In this document: positions 23,932 through 32,202 of the stretch, one piece after another
Layout of the letters: each line of letters starts with the position of its first letter
Position numbering within the stretch: the stretch's first letter is position 1
Assembly: GCA_031264295.1 (NCBI GenBank)
Contig: JAISED010000038.1
Coordinates: 1-36,933 of the forward strand
Source of the DNA: Eubacteriales Family XIII. Incertae Sedis bacterium
GTDB lineage: Bacteria > Bacillota > Clostridia > Peptostreptococcales > Anaerovoracaceae
Direction of reading: 5' to 3'
DNA: 36,933 nucleotides
The notes under the pieces: generated by a model
The model's database searches: none
What the model was told of the DNA's origin: nothing
Seen by the model: only the letters and a program-made list of their open reading frames with translations
Program-made: the position numbers and the translations under genes

Positions 23932-25245
23932 TTAAACAAGCAGTGTATGCGCCAGCTCCTGCGTCAAGCTGTCAAATATATATACCTCGCCCGGCCGCAT
24001 CCGGTTTATCTCTTCCGGCTTGATGATGAATTCTCGTTTTATATTATAATTCGTCGTGCTGGTCGTGTTCGACCCGGGGAACAACTTAAACGGGCTTTGG
24101 TTGTACTTCCCGGTGGAATGTGCTGTAGATGTTTCCATCTTGTCATAATAGCCAATCGCCTCCGCCCACTTTGTTGCGCCGGCGCCGGATGAATGTGCGT
24201 AAAGCACTATTTTACCGCTGTTGCCTATTATAGTGTGAAATATCTTCTCTTCGCCGCCGCACATAGCGAAGACGTCCCTGCTGCATACAGTCAATTTGCA
24301 ATGTTCATTATGCATTCGTATCAAACCGGCAAACAATTCGCTGTTCTCGGTTGAAAGCTCGTCGGCGATGAATGAGACATATTTACCCTTGCCCATGGCC
24401 ATGCGAATCTGTGCGATCAGGACATTGAGCATAAGTTTATTTACGTTCGAAGTAATGTCTACCACGATAACATCTGACTCTTCTATGGTGCGCGTGATGC
24501 TTTTCCGGTCATGTGAAGTTTTGCGGCTCAATATGCCCGCAAACTGAGCCTCCAGCGACTGGAAACAGTTTTCCAACTTGTAGCGTTCAGATTGCCCTTG
24601 CATCAGCCTGGATTTGATATCCTGTCCCTTCGCGCTGTCAAACACGCCGCCGATGACAAGTCCGTCTACTTTGTTGAATAAATCCGAGTGGGGACATTTA
24701 ACAAAGGCATTGAGGCTAGGCGCCTTGTTGAGCGCCCGAATATAGGCGTTCATACCGTCGATATAGTATTTTGCGTTAGGCTTGATATCGAATTCTTTAG
24801 CCGCGGCTTCCATAATGAGCTTACTTATTTCGTTGTCTGACAAGCCTATAAACGGATCGTACATCGGGTTATTATGGTTGATCACCGTTAACCTGCCTGA
24901 GTTTGCGAATGTTATTTGAAGCATGCTCTCCAAGTCTCGATCTGCCTCGTGCAGAACAACAACGGGCATGTTGTTTACACAAGCGGCATAGGCGATGGCG
25001 CTGATCGTCTGTGAGCGCCGCCTGTTATCACCTCCCGATATGACGACATTTGTCGGCAGCGATTCGGGCAAGAAGAATCCGCCGATTTCACTGGGGCGAT
25101 ATTCTATCACCCCGCGCCCTATTTGATTTGCCTTGTCCAAGCGCTGTCTCTTAATCAATGCTGTAATTGACTTAATCACTTCCGTCATCCCTCTATACAT
25201 AACTGCGAACAGGCCGATAAACATTTTGACGAATATTCTAAACAC
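23932..25245 (-). CDS. VirD4/FtsK-like ATPase homolog with degenerate Walker A
   Basis: GTG start with GGAGGGG 4 nt upstream. A hydrophobic N-terminus (FVKMFIGLFAVMY) may anchor it to the membrane. The fold resembles its neighbour's RecA-like domain, with Walker B-like YVSFIADELS, but the P-loop position reads ISGGDNRRRSQT, with no GK(S/T). It probably does not hydrolyse ATP. A pair of active and inactive AAA/RecA-like subunits often form a mixed ring or a regulatory partner. It lies 18 bp after the active ATPase. No relaxase or other conjugation gene is present, so a role in DNA transfer is not supported. Confidence 0.65.
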   Translation of the reverse strand: MFRIFVKMFIGLFAVMYRGMTEVIKSITALIKRQRLDKANQIGRGVIEYRPSEIGGFFLPESLPTNVVISGGDNRRRSQTISAIAYAACVNNMPVVVLHEADRDLESMLQITFANSGRLTVINHNNPMYDPFIGLSDNEISKLIMEAAAKEFDIKPNAKYYIDGMNAYIRALNKAPSLNAFVKCPHSDLFNKVDGLVIGGVFDSAKGQDIKSRLMQGQSERYKLENCFQSLEAQFAGILSRKTSHDRKSITRTIEESDVIVVDITSNVNKLMLNVLIAQIRMAMGKGKYVSFIADELSTENSELFAGLIRMHNEHCKLTVCSRDVFAMCGGEEKIFHTIIGNSGKIVLYAHSSGAGATKWAEAIGYYDKMETSTAHSTGKYNQSPFKLFPGSNTTSTTNYNIKREFIIKPEEINRMRPGEVYIFDSLTQELAHTLLV

Positions 25246-25263
25246 TGATCCCCTCCATCCCCG

Positions 25264-26574
25264 CTAATACCTGTCAAAGCTGAATCGGAAGGGCTTCGAA
25301 AACGGCAACCCGACTATTGCTTCACCTACTTGCAGGCTGTTCATATCCCAGTCCTCTACCGTTGAACCCTTACGTTTTTCCTCAATTATCTCTGTATCGA
25401 ATTTTTGGTACTGTTCCAGCATGATGTTTTTTCCGAAAAGCCCGCTCACATAATCCCTTGTGGAAACATCGTTCGCTCTAAACGCGAAAAGTGTAGAAAA
25501 TCCCGCCGCTATATTCATTCCACGGCTCTTGCCGTATATCTCAAAAAGCTGCTCTATACTTTGAATGCCGGCCATGACTTTAACGCCGAGACTGCGGCCA
25601 AAGTTTACCCCATCGTCGATGTGCCTCAAATGTGGAAGCAGTTTGAACTCATCGCAAATAAGATAAACATTACCCTGCGGCTTATTACGGCCAAGCGCCT
25701 CTTTCAGCGCCAAGTCAAACATCAGTCGGTAAACAGGCGTGAGTATACTGCCGATGGAGAGGTCATACTCGATGAAAAGCGCTTTATTCTCTTTCCTTCG
25801 GACAAATTCACGAACAGAGAATCCGCCCTTATCGGCGAACACGCCTATGAATATCTCTCTCATTACCGAGAACATTTCCGATATAACGCCTTGAGATTGA
25901 GAGCCATCTCCGTCAATGTAAGAGAGCACAGCGCCCAGATCAATATGCCCTTCCAATATCCCCGCTATTTTTTCAAAGTTGCAGGAGTCCAACAAGCCTT
26001 TTAATTCCTTATTGAAAAGGTTCTCTTTTCTTAAAGCGTCGTTTTGCTTCCCTTCACGTATTATGGCAATGATAATAGCCGCCATCAAGTCGCGCGCCGC
26101 ATTGGGAAAGAAGGCGTTTGTCGTATTCTTCGTCCGTTCCTCAAAGAATGACTTACAGATTTCCTGTGTGTTTAAGACAAAGTCTTTATCCTCCCAACCG
26201 TCAGCGAGAATCTCCTTATAGATGTTCCACTTTTCGGATTTACTCGCGTACTGCCGGGAGTTACCGATGAGCAAATCGCCGGGCTTATAGAACTGTGAAA
26301 TGAAATCGCCCTTGCTGTCGAAAATTATCATCACATCGTCAAGGCTCATCGCCTTGCGAATCTGATCGACAAAGTGATAGAACAAGGTTGTTTTACCGCA
26401 TCCGGTTCCGCCCATCAACAGCATATGTTTGCTCAACTCGTCCTGCCCTATATCAAATGACGCTGGTTTGCCACACCACTTGCCTTTCAGACGAATCATC
26501 GATGAAGCGGCCTTGGCGGGTGGCGGGTTCTCGGACACGCTATTCCCATATAATAATTTGAAATTTACAGCCAT
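25264..26574 (-). CDS. VirD4/TraG-FtsK-like P-loop ATPase
   Basis: Walker A is GGTGCGKTT (Lys61), in a typical LLMGGTGCGKTTLFYHFVDQ segment. Walker B is VYLICDEFKLLP. Further coupling-protein features are VMIIFDSKGDF, ATPase core GVKVMAGIQSIEQLFEIYG with the conserved Gln, and FSTLFAFRANDVSTRDYVS. These are the T4CP/TraD signatures (TraM-recognition domain). There are no N-terminal transmembrane helices, unlike conjugative VirD4. AAGGAG precedes the ATG. I infer a motor that moves protein or DNA for this cluster rather than for conjugation. Confidence 0.85.
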   Translation of the reverse strand: MAVNFKLLYGNSVSENPPPAKAASSMIRLKGKWCGKPASFDIGQDELSKHMLLMGGTGCGKTTLFYHFVDQIRKAMSLDDVMIIFDSKGDFISQFYKPGDLLIGNSRQYASKSEKWNIYKEILADGWEDKDFVLNTQEICKSFFEERTKNTTNAFFPNAARDLMAAIIIAIIREGKQNDALRKENLFNKELKGLLDSCNFEKIAGILEGHIDLGAVLSYIDGDGSQSQGVISEMFSVMREIFIGVFADKGGFSVREFVRRKENKALFIEYDLSIGSILTPVYRLMFDLALKEALGRNKPQGNVYLICDEFKLLPHLRHIDDGVNFGRSLGVKVMAGIQSIEQLFEIYGKSRGMNIAAGFSTLFAFRANDVSTRDYVSGLFGKNIMLEQYQKFDTEIIEEKRKGSTVEDWDMNSLQVGEAIVGLPFSKPFRFSFDRY

Positions 26575-26598
26575 CGCGATCTCCTTTTGGTGGTTCGT

Positions 26599-27414
26599 TT
26601 ATCTGGACTGCCCGCCTCTCGAATGAGCTTGCACGCTTTTTACCTGTGACTGAGGCCGGGATTTCTCCGGTGCCGCAGAAGGCGTGCCACTTTGTGATGA
26701 CCCACTGCCTTTACTCTCGGCTACAGCTGTTTTATCTGCCGCTTGCTGCGGTGGCGCTGCTTGCTGTGGTCTTGCTTGTTGCTGCGGCGTCGTTTGCTGC
26801 TGCGCTTTTGACTGATAGCGTTTGTCTATATCCTGTCTGATACGCTGCTCATAGTTTTCACCATACTGCATTTTCGCATAACACTCAGTGCGTCTGTCGT
26901 TTTGGTCGCGAGCCGCCGAAAATTCGACATAAGCGGAGTCTCTGCCGTACTGGGAGGAAAGCCCGTTCATCTCACCTTTAGCATAGCTGTTTGCATCCGC
27001 TTCAACCGGCTGATACCTGTAGTTTACACCATCCGTGTTATAAACCCCGCCGCGTCCAGGCATATTGTGTGTCCACGACTCTGCTTTACTACGGTCTTGC
27101 GGCAGAGGCTTTGCTTTCCCCTGGATACAATCGTCCTGATACGCGTGCCGCCCTTCGTGAATCGTTGTCTGCATCGCTTGGTAGTTCCCCTTATCGCTTT
27201 TTATCAAGTCCGCGTTGACGCGCAGCTTGTCCGGTTCGCTTGGGCTATATTGCCCCCGTCTTGCACCAGGCATATTTTTATCCGGCGTAATAGTCCTCGG
27301 TGCTCTTCCTTGCTTCGCGGCCATCGTGTTTTCCAAACCTTGCAAGGCTTCGATCCGTTGTTGCATGGGCAACTGTTTCCAGTTGGATGTTTCAAACGCA
27401 TTTAAGTTAGCCAT
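26599..27414 (-). CDS. Putative zinc metallopeptidase-like protein (HExxH)
   Basis: Start at the ATG at 27414, with AGGCGG 6 nt upstream; a TTG six bases earlier would overlap the previous stop. Residues 86-90 form HEGRH within QTTIHEGRHAYQDD, the gluzincin/metzincin zinc motif. An acidic residue follows about 45 residues later in PVEADANSYA, a likely third ligand. The last ~70 residues are Gln/Ala/Pro-rich and disordered (QQQTTPQQQARPQQAAPPQQ). No signal peptide is seen. Small zincins of this type occur as toxin or processing domains in conflict systems. It could cleave a cluster protein or a host target. The family is unrecognised and activity is inferred from the motif. Confidence 0.6.
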   Translation of the reverse strand: MANLNAFETSNWKQLPMQQRIEALQGLENTMAAKQGRAPRTITPDKNMPGARRGQYSPSEPDKLRVNADLIKSDKGNYQAMQTTIHEGRHAYQDDCIQGKAKPLPQDRSKAESWTHNMPGRGGVYNTDGVNYRYQPVEADANSYAKGEMNGLSSQYGRDSAYVEFSAARDQNDRRTECYAKMQYGENYEQRIRQDIDKRYQSKAQQQTTPQQQARPQQAAPPQQAADKTAVAESKGSGSSQSGTPSAAPEKSRPQSQVKSVQAHSRGGQSR

Positions 27415-27416
27415 AG

Positions 27417-27719
27417 TCAACCGCCTATATAGTCAGCGTCAAATCCCATCGCTTTGTAGTCTGCGATAAAATCGGGATTTTTCAGCAGCAAGTCCATAGT
27501 TAAAACGGCTTGGATATAGGCGCTGTTTTCCTTCGCCATAATATCGTCCAGCGAAATTCCATCATACTCGAATCCGGCGCGTTCGTCGTGCAACCACGCG
27601 CTTACTACAGGTCTGAGCGATTCATGCACAGCGGCAAGCTTCTGCGCCATCTGCTCTGACATATCCCGGCTCTTGCTTGTTTCCCGTGATATCTTTTTTG
27701 CTACGTTTTCCAGGCTCAC
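27417..27719 (-). CDS. Hypothetical 100-residue protein
   Basis: GTG start with GGGAGG a few nt upstream. Not recognised. It is mostly helical, with no membrane stretch: a charged first half (SRETSKSRDMSEQMAQKLAA) and a hydrophobic second half (AYIQAVLTMDLLLKNPDFIA). Its stop lies 2-5 bp before the start of the metallopeptidase-like gene, so the two are coupled. It could be a chaperone, inhibitor or partner of that protein. Confidence 0.65.
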   Translation of the reverse strand: MSLENVAKKISRETSKSRDMSEQMAQKLAAVHESLRPVVSAWLHDERAGFEYDGISLDDIMAKENSAYIQAVLTMDLLLKNPDFIADYKAMGFDADYIGG

Positions 27720-27785
27720 TTTCTAGACCTCCCTTTGTTTTATGTGACCCCTGTTTTCCCCCAATTGTGCTTGTGTATCTCCTGC

Positions 27786-28934
27786 TTATGCGCTTTTACC
27801 CTCGGGAGCTTTTTCAGAAATTTTCGATAGTTTTCTCACCAACTCAAGCCTTCGAAGATTTTTGAGTTCTTCCGACGGCAATTTGGAAATTGCCATTCTA
27901 TCGCGCACTACTTCCCCAATAGAAGCCACTCCTGGTACAGTAACAAATATCAGCGCTATAACACCAACTGGAAGAGTTGCTAATATTGCCAAATATATTG
28001 GAATGCCCACTAATACTAATAAGTTGATAAATAAAGGAACCTTATAACGCCATCCCAATTCAATTTTTTTCGTGTTACGCCGTGCGGTTCTTCCTATTGG
28101 TATATCTTGACCTGCTAAGGATGATTTTCCGATCACAAGATACGCCTCACCCCGTAACTTTTTATTTGTAATATCACCCGCCAGTTGAAGAGCCGCTTGT
28201 TTTTCATACAATTTACGTAGTTTGCGCAATACAAAAATCACAATTCCCATTGTCAGCGCTGTCGCTGGGGGAAATGCTTTTGTTAAAAAAGAAAGGATCT
28301 GCGGTGGCAATTCTAAATTTCCAATAAGCTCAGCTGCAACAGTGTCGCTTGTGCCACTCACAAGAATCTTACTTGCGATGAACGACAGGAAGATTGCGGC
28401 AACATCAGACACCATTTCAAGGATAAAAAATATATCGAACACTGCATTATCGCTTAGCGAGTATTTTTTCTTTTCGTCTTCTCTCTTCGGAGACCCTTTA
28501 GTATCGCCACCCGCAGACACATTCGCCGCTTTGAATTCTGACGTCGCCGAGTCCTTATTCTCTGCACTATCATCTCCAGATGTTTTTGACACTGATGTTG
28601 CCACATTCAAATGCGCTTTAATATCTTCGATTATTTGTACTTCGGCTGACTCAGGTTCTGTTTCACCCCTGTCAAGCAGCAATCGTCGCATTGGCATCGT
28701 TCGCCGTTTGCGTAGATTATCCTCCATATTAAGTGTCGCTGATTCATCATAAACTACCGCATTCGTTAATTCATCATCGATTGTTGTATTGCCGTGTTCC
28801 GGCGCTTCAATAGCGCTGAGGCGAGCACTGTTCTCCCCGCTGCCTATTGGTTCTCTGCAAAATGGGCACGATATCCCTGAATCAGATAAATGTTTATCCG
28901 ATTCCCATTCTTTATTGCATTTATCGCATTTCAT
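27786..28934 (-). CDS. Zinc-ribbon membrane protein
   Basis: Four cysteines near the N-terminus (CDKCNKEW and SCPFCREP) make a zinc ribbon like those of proteins A, B and C. An acidic Ser/Asp/Glu linker of about 120 residues follows. Then come three or four hydrophobic segments: IFFILEMVSDVAAIFLSFIA, ALTMGIVIFVLRK, and LFINLLVLVGIPIYLAILAT followed by a further hydrophobic stretch. It contains neither module X nor a lectin domain. I infer a membrane anchor or pore with a cytoplasmic zinc ribbon. No known family. Confidence 0.65.
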   Translation of the reverse strand: MKCDKCNKEWESDKHLSDSGISCPFCREPIGSGENSARLSAIEAPEHGNTTIDDELTNAVVYDESATLNMEDNLRKRRTMPMRRLLLDRGETEPESAEVQIIEDIKAHLNVATSVSKTSGDDSAENKDSATSEFKAANVSAGGDTKGSPKREDEKKKYSLSDNAVFDIFFILEMVSDVAAIFLSFIASKILVSGTSDTVAAELIGNLELPPQILSFLTKAFPPATALTMGIVIFVLRKLRKLYEKQAALQLAGDITNKKLRGEAYLVIGKSSLAGQDIPIGRTARRNTKKIELGWRYKVPLFINLLVLVGIPIYLAILATLPVGVIALIFVTVPGVASIGEVVRDRMAISKLPSEELKNLRRLELVRKLSKISEKAPEGKSA

Positions 28935-29004
28935 GAACTAGCGTTCCTTCCTATTAAACCTCTGTCTGATCAACTTCGCCTTCGAGGAAACTTAACCAAG
29001 CAGC

Positions 29005-30984
29005 TTAAAATTTCAGATTCAGCCATATGGCGGGACGTACGCCGCCGCCTTTGAAGTCAACACCGCGACCGTCTAAGTTGAGACTGCCATCACTGCGCAC
29101 GTATACAGTGAGACCGCCGCAGTAGCCGGGTGAACGGAGCCACCACCAAGCCCATACGCCGTTTCTATATTTTAGCGCCCTCTCACTGTTGTACTCATCG
29201 TTGATGATATATCCCTTTCCGTCGTTTAGCGCTATTTTATCGTTCTCCCAATACCAGCCTTTATGGTTTGCCAAGTCGCCGCTATCTCCAAAGTATTTCA
29301 CTACTTCATCTATACTGAGCAAAAACACTTTGTCTGCCGTATCGTTACCGCCCCTTGTGCCATACCATTGGTTATTCGGGTTAGAGTGCCTGGTTTCTAA
29401 AATCACTGCTTGCTCATGGCTGTTAAATTCTCTGAAAAACTCGCCATTCAGGTATTGACGTAATGTACAGCTTTCCCAAGTCACAGGCGCTTGTTTTGCA
29501 TTATATGTGCGTCTATCAATGATGCCTTCAGTTAGCAACAACGCTCTGTCATTTCTGATTTTCAACACTCGCCATTTATATCCGCCGAAATTAATGTTGC
29601 GTCTTTCGCCTTGTCGTATCTCGTCGGCTGCGTTCATCGTAAGGCCGGATTGATGCGTGTACTTTGACAATGGCGCTTGCTGTATTTGAGTCGGCGGCGT
29701 TGGAAGCGACATTTTCAAGCGTAGCTTTTGCCGCATTTGAATCGGTAACATTGACAATGCTGCCGGTTGCTCCGTTTGGCTCAACAGCATCTGCTTCTCA
29801 ATACTCAGATTAAGCCATAAAGCGGGACGAACACCCCCCTCTTCATCAGTGACAGTGGCGCCGAGCATACCGAGGCTGCCGTCATCGTCCACGCCTGCGG
29901 CGCCGCTATTGCCGTCACCGGGCGACCGGAGCCACCACCACACCGTGTTGTTGACAAACTTCCCCACCCTTTCATTGTTGTACTTGTCGTTGATGAAATA
30001 TCCGTTCCCATCCCTTATCTCATCTTTGCTATTCTGCCAGTACCAGCCTTTACGGTTCGCCAAATCTCCGCTATCTCCAAAGTATTTCACTACTTCATCT
30101 ATACTGAGTAAAAACACTTTGTCCACCGTATCATTACCGCCCATTGCGTCATACCATTGGTTATTGGGGTTGGTATTACAGATTTCCAAAATCCCCGCTT
30201 GTTCATAACTGCTGAACTCCCCTAAAAATTCACAATTCAAATATTGGCGTAATGTACAGCTTTCCCAAGTTACATCCGCATATTTAGTATTGTAGGGACG
30301 CGTTTCAATGACATCTTCGGTCAGCAACAACGCCTTGTCGCCTTGAATATCCAAAACCCGCCATTCGTACTCGCCGAACTTAATGTTACGCCTTCTTCCT
30401 TGTATGACCTCGGCTGCTGCGCCCCTAGCAACGCCTGACTGATATGTGGTTGACCGTTGCTTAGACTGCTGTGATGATGGCAACGACAGTGACGACACTC
30501 GTTTCGGCAGCATCGGCGCCATTATTCGCTGTATCGGTGGTGGCTGTGCTGTTTGAAGTCTGCGCAGCGGCGCCTTTGAAATCGCTCGCAGAGTGTGACC
30601 CTTCACGCTTAGCTGCCAGCCAAGCGCCTCCGTGAACTCACTTATTATATTCTCTGCAGCTTCCTCTGTTATAAACGCCTCGGTTAGTTTTGCAACTGCT
30701 TGCTTAAAGGCTATTTCTTTATCCTCTTGCTCTGCATTGAGATAGTCTTGCAGGATTGCTGCTACACCCTTTTCATATACGGCGAATACAAGACTCTTGA
30801 TATTCGCCGATACCTGCGGCGCATAGTCCGGAAAGAACGCCTTTAATTGCTTACCAAGGAGTACTTCATAACCATGCTTCTGTGCAATGAAGATGAGGGC
30901 GTCTTTCGTGTTGTCGAATATTTTTGACTGCCCTTCGTCAATGTCTCTTTTTATCCCGCTCCCGCGTTTATTGTCCCGCATCAT
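29005..30984 (-). CDS. Protein D: module X followed by two lectin-like (DUF6273-type) domains
   Basis: ATGATG start with GGGAGG upstream. Residues ~25-125 are module X (FDNTKDALIFIAQKHG to FTEALGWQL). There is no N-terminal zinc ribbon. Two domains follow, each starting with RRN-NFG-Y-WRVL and ending in WWWLRSPG...GVRPA(L/I)WLNL, so they are copies of the variable lectin domain of A-C. The linker between them is Pro/Gln/Met-rich. The first copy keeps the exact flank GGT-GTT-CGT-CCC-GCT of the variable proteins; the second has drifted (GGC-GTA-CGT-CCC-GCC). Neither is followed by the hairpin of A-C, though a damaged version is visible after the second. This may be a retired or slowly varying member. 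Confidence 0.82.
   Translation of the reverse strand: MMRDNKRGSGIKRDIDEGQSKIFDNTKDALIFIAQKHGYEVLLGKQLKAFFPDYAPQVSANIKSLVFAVYEKGVAAILQDYLNAEQEDKEIAFKQAVAKLTEAFITEEAAENIISEFTEALGWQLSVKGHTLRAISKAPLRRLQTAQPPPIQRIMAPMLPKRVSSLSLPSSQQSKQRSTTYQSGVARGAAAEVIQGRRRNIKFGEYEWRVLDIQGDKALLLTEDVIETRPYNTKYADVTWESCTLRQYLNCEFLGEFSSYEQAGILEICNTNPNNQWYDAMGGNDTVDKVFLLSIDEVVKYFGDSGDLANRKGWYWQNSKDEIRDGNGYFINDKYNNERVGKFVNNTVWWWLRSPGDGNSGAAGVDDDGSLGMLGATVTDEEGGVRPALWLNLSIEKQMLLSQTEQPAALSMLPIQMRQKLRLKMSLPTPPTQIQQAPLSKYTHQSGLTMNAADEIRQGERRNINFGGYKWRVLKIRNDRALLLTEGIIDRRTYNAKQAPVTWESCTLRQYLNGEFFREFNSHEQAVILETRHSNPNNQWYGTRGGNDTADKVFLLSIDEVVKYFGDSGDLANHKGWYWENDKIALNDGKGYIINDEYNSERALKYRNGVWAWWWLRSPGYCGGLTVYVRSDGSLNLDGRGVDFKGGGVRPAIWLNLKF
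29041..29169 (-). other. Variable region D2 (degenerate)
   Basis: 27 codons between SPG and GVRP, aligned without gaps to A-C. Variable columns still end in C or T in most places, but silent changes and altered flanks show drift. Probably not an active mutagenesis target. Confidence 0.6.
29833..29961 (-). other. Variable region D1 (older, internal)
   Basis: Aligned without gaps to A-C, with the same flanks CGG-TCG-CCC-GG and GGT-GTT-CGT-CCC-GCT. It lies inside the gene rather than at the 3' end and has no hairpin behind it. Several third bases differ from those of A-C, so it is less likely to be a current target. Confidence 0.65.
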
Positions 30985-31026
30985 ACAATCCTCCCGGTCT
31001 AGTCCTTCAGGTAATCTTGTGCGTTT

Positions 31027-32013
31027 CTATTCTTCGTATCGGCTGATGTCTCTTGGCTTAATCATCTTAATCAACCTCGTGGGGTTGTCACTTCTAAGTA
31101 CTGCCTCTTTGCTTCCGGCAAACTCTTCAAGCATTGATTCATTCACTTCCTCGCCTACAGCAATAGCTACCTTGATTGCTATCTCAAACCAACGGTTCTG
31201 TTTTAATGAGTTCAAACCCTTTTTATAGTCGTCCGTCGGCTTGCTGCCGGAGATTAAGACTATCGCCGGGGCGAACGTACCAGCTATTTCTTTCATAAAC
31301 CCTTTATAAACCGACAACTTTTCGTTTAACTTACTGCAAGCGTCTCCGAAGTCGCTTGCGCCGCCGGCCTCTATATAATGCCAGAAAAAGTTTTCCGCTC
31401 TAATCGGTTCGTTGGGCGTAAGCCACTGCGCTCCCGAAGAAAATTTGAGTACAGCTACTTTGACCTGCACATCCTGATTTTCATCTTCAAGAGTCTTCAG
31501 TTCAGGGATAAATTCTTCTATTATTGAGTTAATAGTCCCTATTCGGGAACCAATCATATTGTCGGATGTATCCACTAAGAGGAATATCATGAAATTTTTA
31601 TGCGGCATGGATACAAGTTCCAACATACCCATATTTCGTGCTTCGTTCCTCGCACTCAACTGCCAGCCAAGCGCCTCCGCGAATTCACGGATGATATTCT
31701 CTGCGGCCTCTTGTGTTATAAACGCCTCGGTCAGCTTAGCAACAGCTTGTTTAAATGCTATTTCTTTATCCGCCTGCTTTGCATGAAGATAGCTTTGCAG
31801 AATTGCTGCGGCGCCATTTTCATAGACGGCAAATACCAAGCGCTTCCTATTGACTGATACCTGCGGCGTATAGTCAGGGAAGAAGGTTTTTAGTTTCTTT
31901 CCAAGAAGTACTTCACTGCCATGCTTCTGCGCAATGAAGATAAAGGCTTCTCTTGTGTTGTCAAAGGTTTTGGATTTGTCTTCATCCGTGTCTATGCCAT
32001 TGATGTGCTTCAT
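31027..32013 (-). CDS. Module X + vWA domain with broken MIDAS (F)
   Basis: The ATG at 32013 is used, with GGAGG 11 nt upstream; a TTG 18 bp earlier is an alternative. Residues ~10-120 are module X, nearly the same as in A-D. The rest is a vWA domain closely related to the TerY-like protein at 21787, but the metal site reads DTSDNM for DTSGSM, the Thr of GVTDLGD is Ser (GASDFGD), and SDGGPTDD is SGSKPTDD. It should not bind metal normally. I infer a duplicate fused to module X, perhaps acting as a decoy or scaffold linking X-bearing sensors to the kinase/phosphatase. It lies 42 bp upstream of D. Confidence 0.8.
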   Translation of the reverse strand: MKHINGIDTDEDKSKTFDNTREAFIFIAQKHGSEVLLGKKLKTFFPDYTPQVSVNRKRLVFAVYENGAAAILQSYLHAKQADKEIAFKQAVAKLTEAFITQEAAENIIREFAEALGWQLSARNEARNMGMLELVSMPHKNFMIFLLVDTSDNMIGSRIGTINSIIEEFIPELKTLEDENQDVQVKVAVLKFSSGAQWLTPNEPIRAENFFWHYIEAGGASDFGDACSKLNEKLSVYKGFMKEIAGTFAPAIVLISGSKPTDDYKKGLNSLKQNRWFEIAIKVAIAVGEEVNESMLEEFAGSKEAVLRSDNPTRLIKMIKPRDISRYEE

Positions 32014-32078
32014 TACTATACATTCCTCCAATGTGGCAGCTGAGCATTCCCTTTTCAGCGGCTACACAGACTACACTG

Positions 32079-32116
32079 TTTTATAACCACTGTTAATTCA
32101 TTTTTGGAACACTCAT
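32079..32116 (-). pseudogene. Remnant of a second avd start, downstream of C
   Basis: The minus strand from 32116 reads ATGAGTGTTCCAAAAATG and continues for about 38 bp closely matching the first bases of the avd-like gene (ATGAATGTTCCAAAAAAC at 33792), including GAATTAAC and GTGGT. A one-base loss breaks the frame and the rest of the gene is gone. It shows that C once had its own avd copy, as B still does. Confidence 0.7.
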
Positions 32117-32149
32117 CTCTATATTCTCTCTCATCTCAAAATTTTCTCG

Positions 32150-32189
32150 GCCGCCTATGGCGGCAAGGTCGATTTCGCCTCCGGCGAAA
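32150..32189 (-). other. Post-variable-region hairpins of C
   Basis: TTTCGCC-GGA-GGCGAAA (32173-32189), then GCCGCC-ATA-GGCGGC (32150-32164), both reading on the minus strand right after the stop of C. The position and form match the cruciform element that follows targets of known DGRs. Confidence 0.65.
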
Positions 32190-32202
32190 CAGATTAAGAG
32201 AT

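Noticed and set aside
23932..26574. Part of a conjugative element
   Set aside because: The ATPases resemble coupling proteins, but no relaxase, mating-channel or transfer-origin genes are visible nearby.
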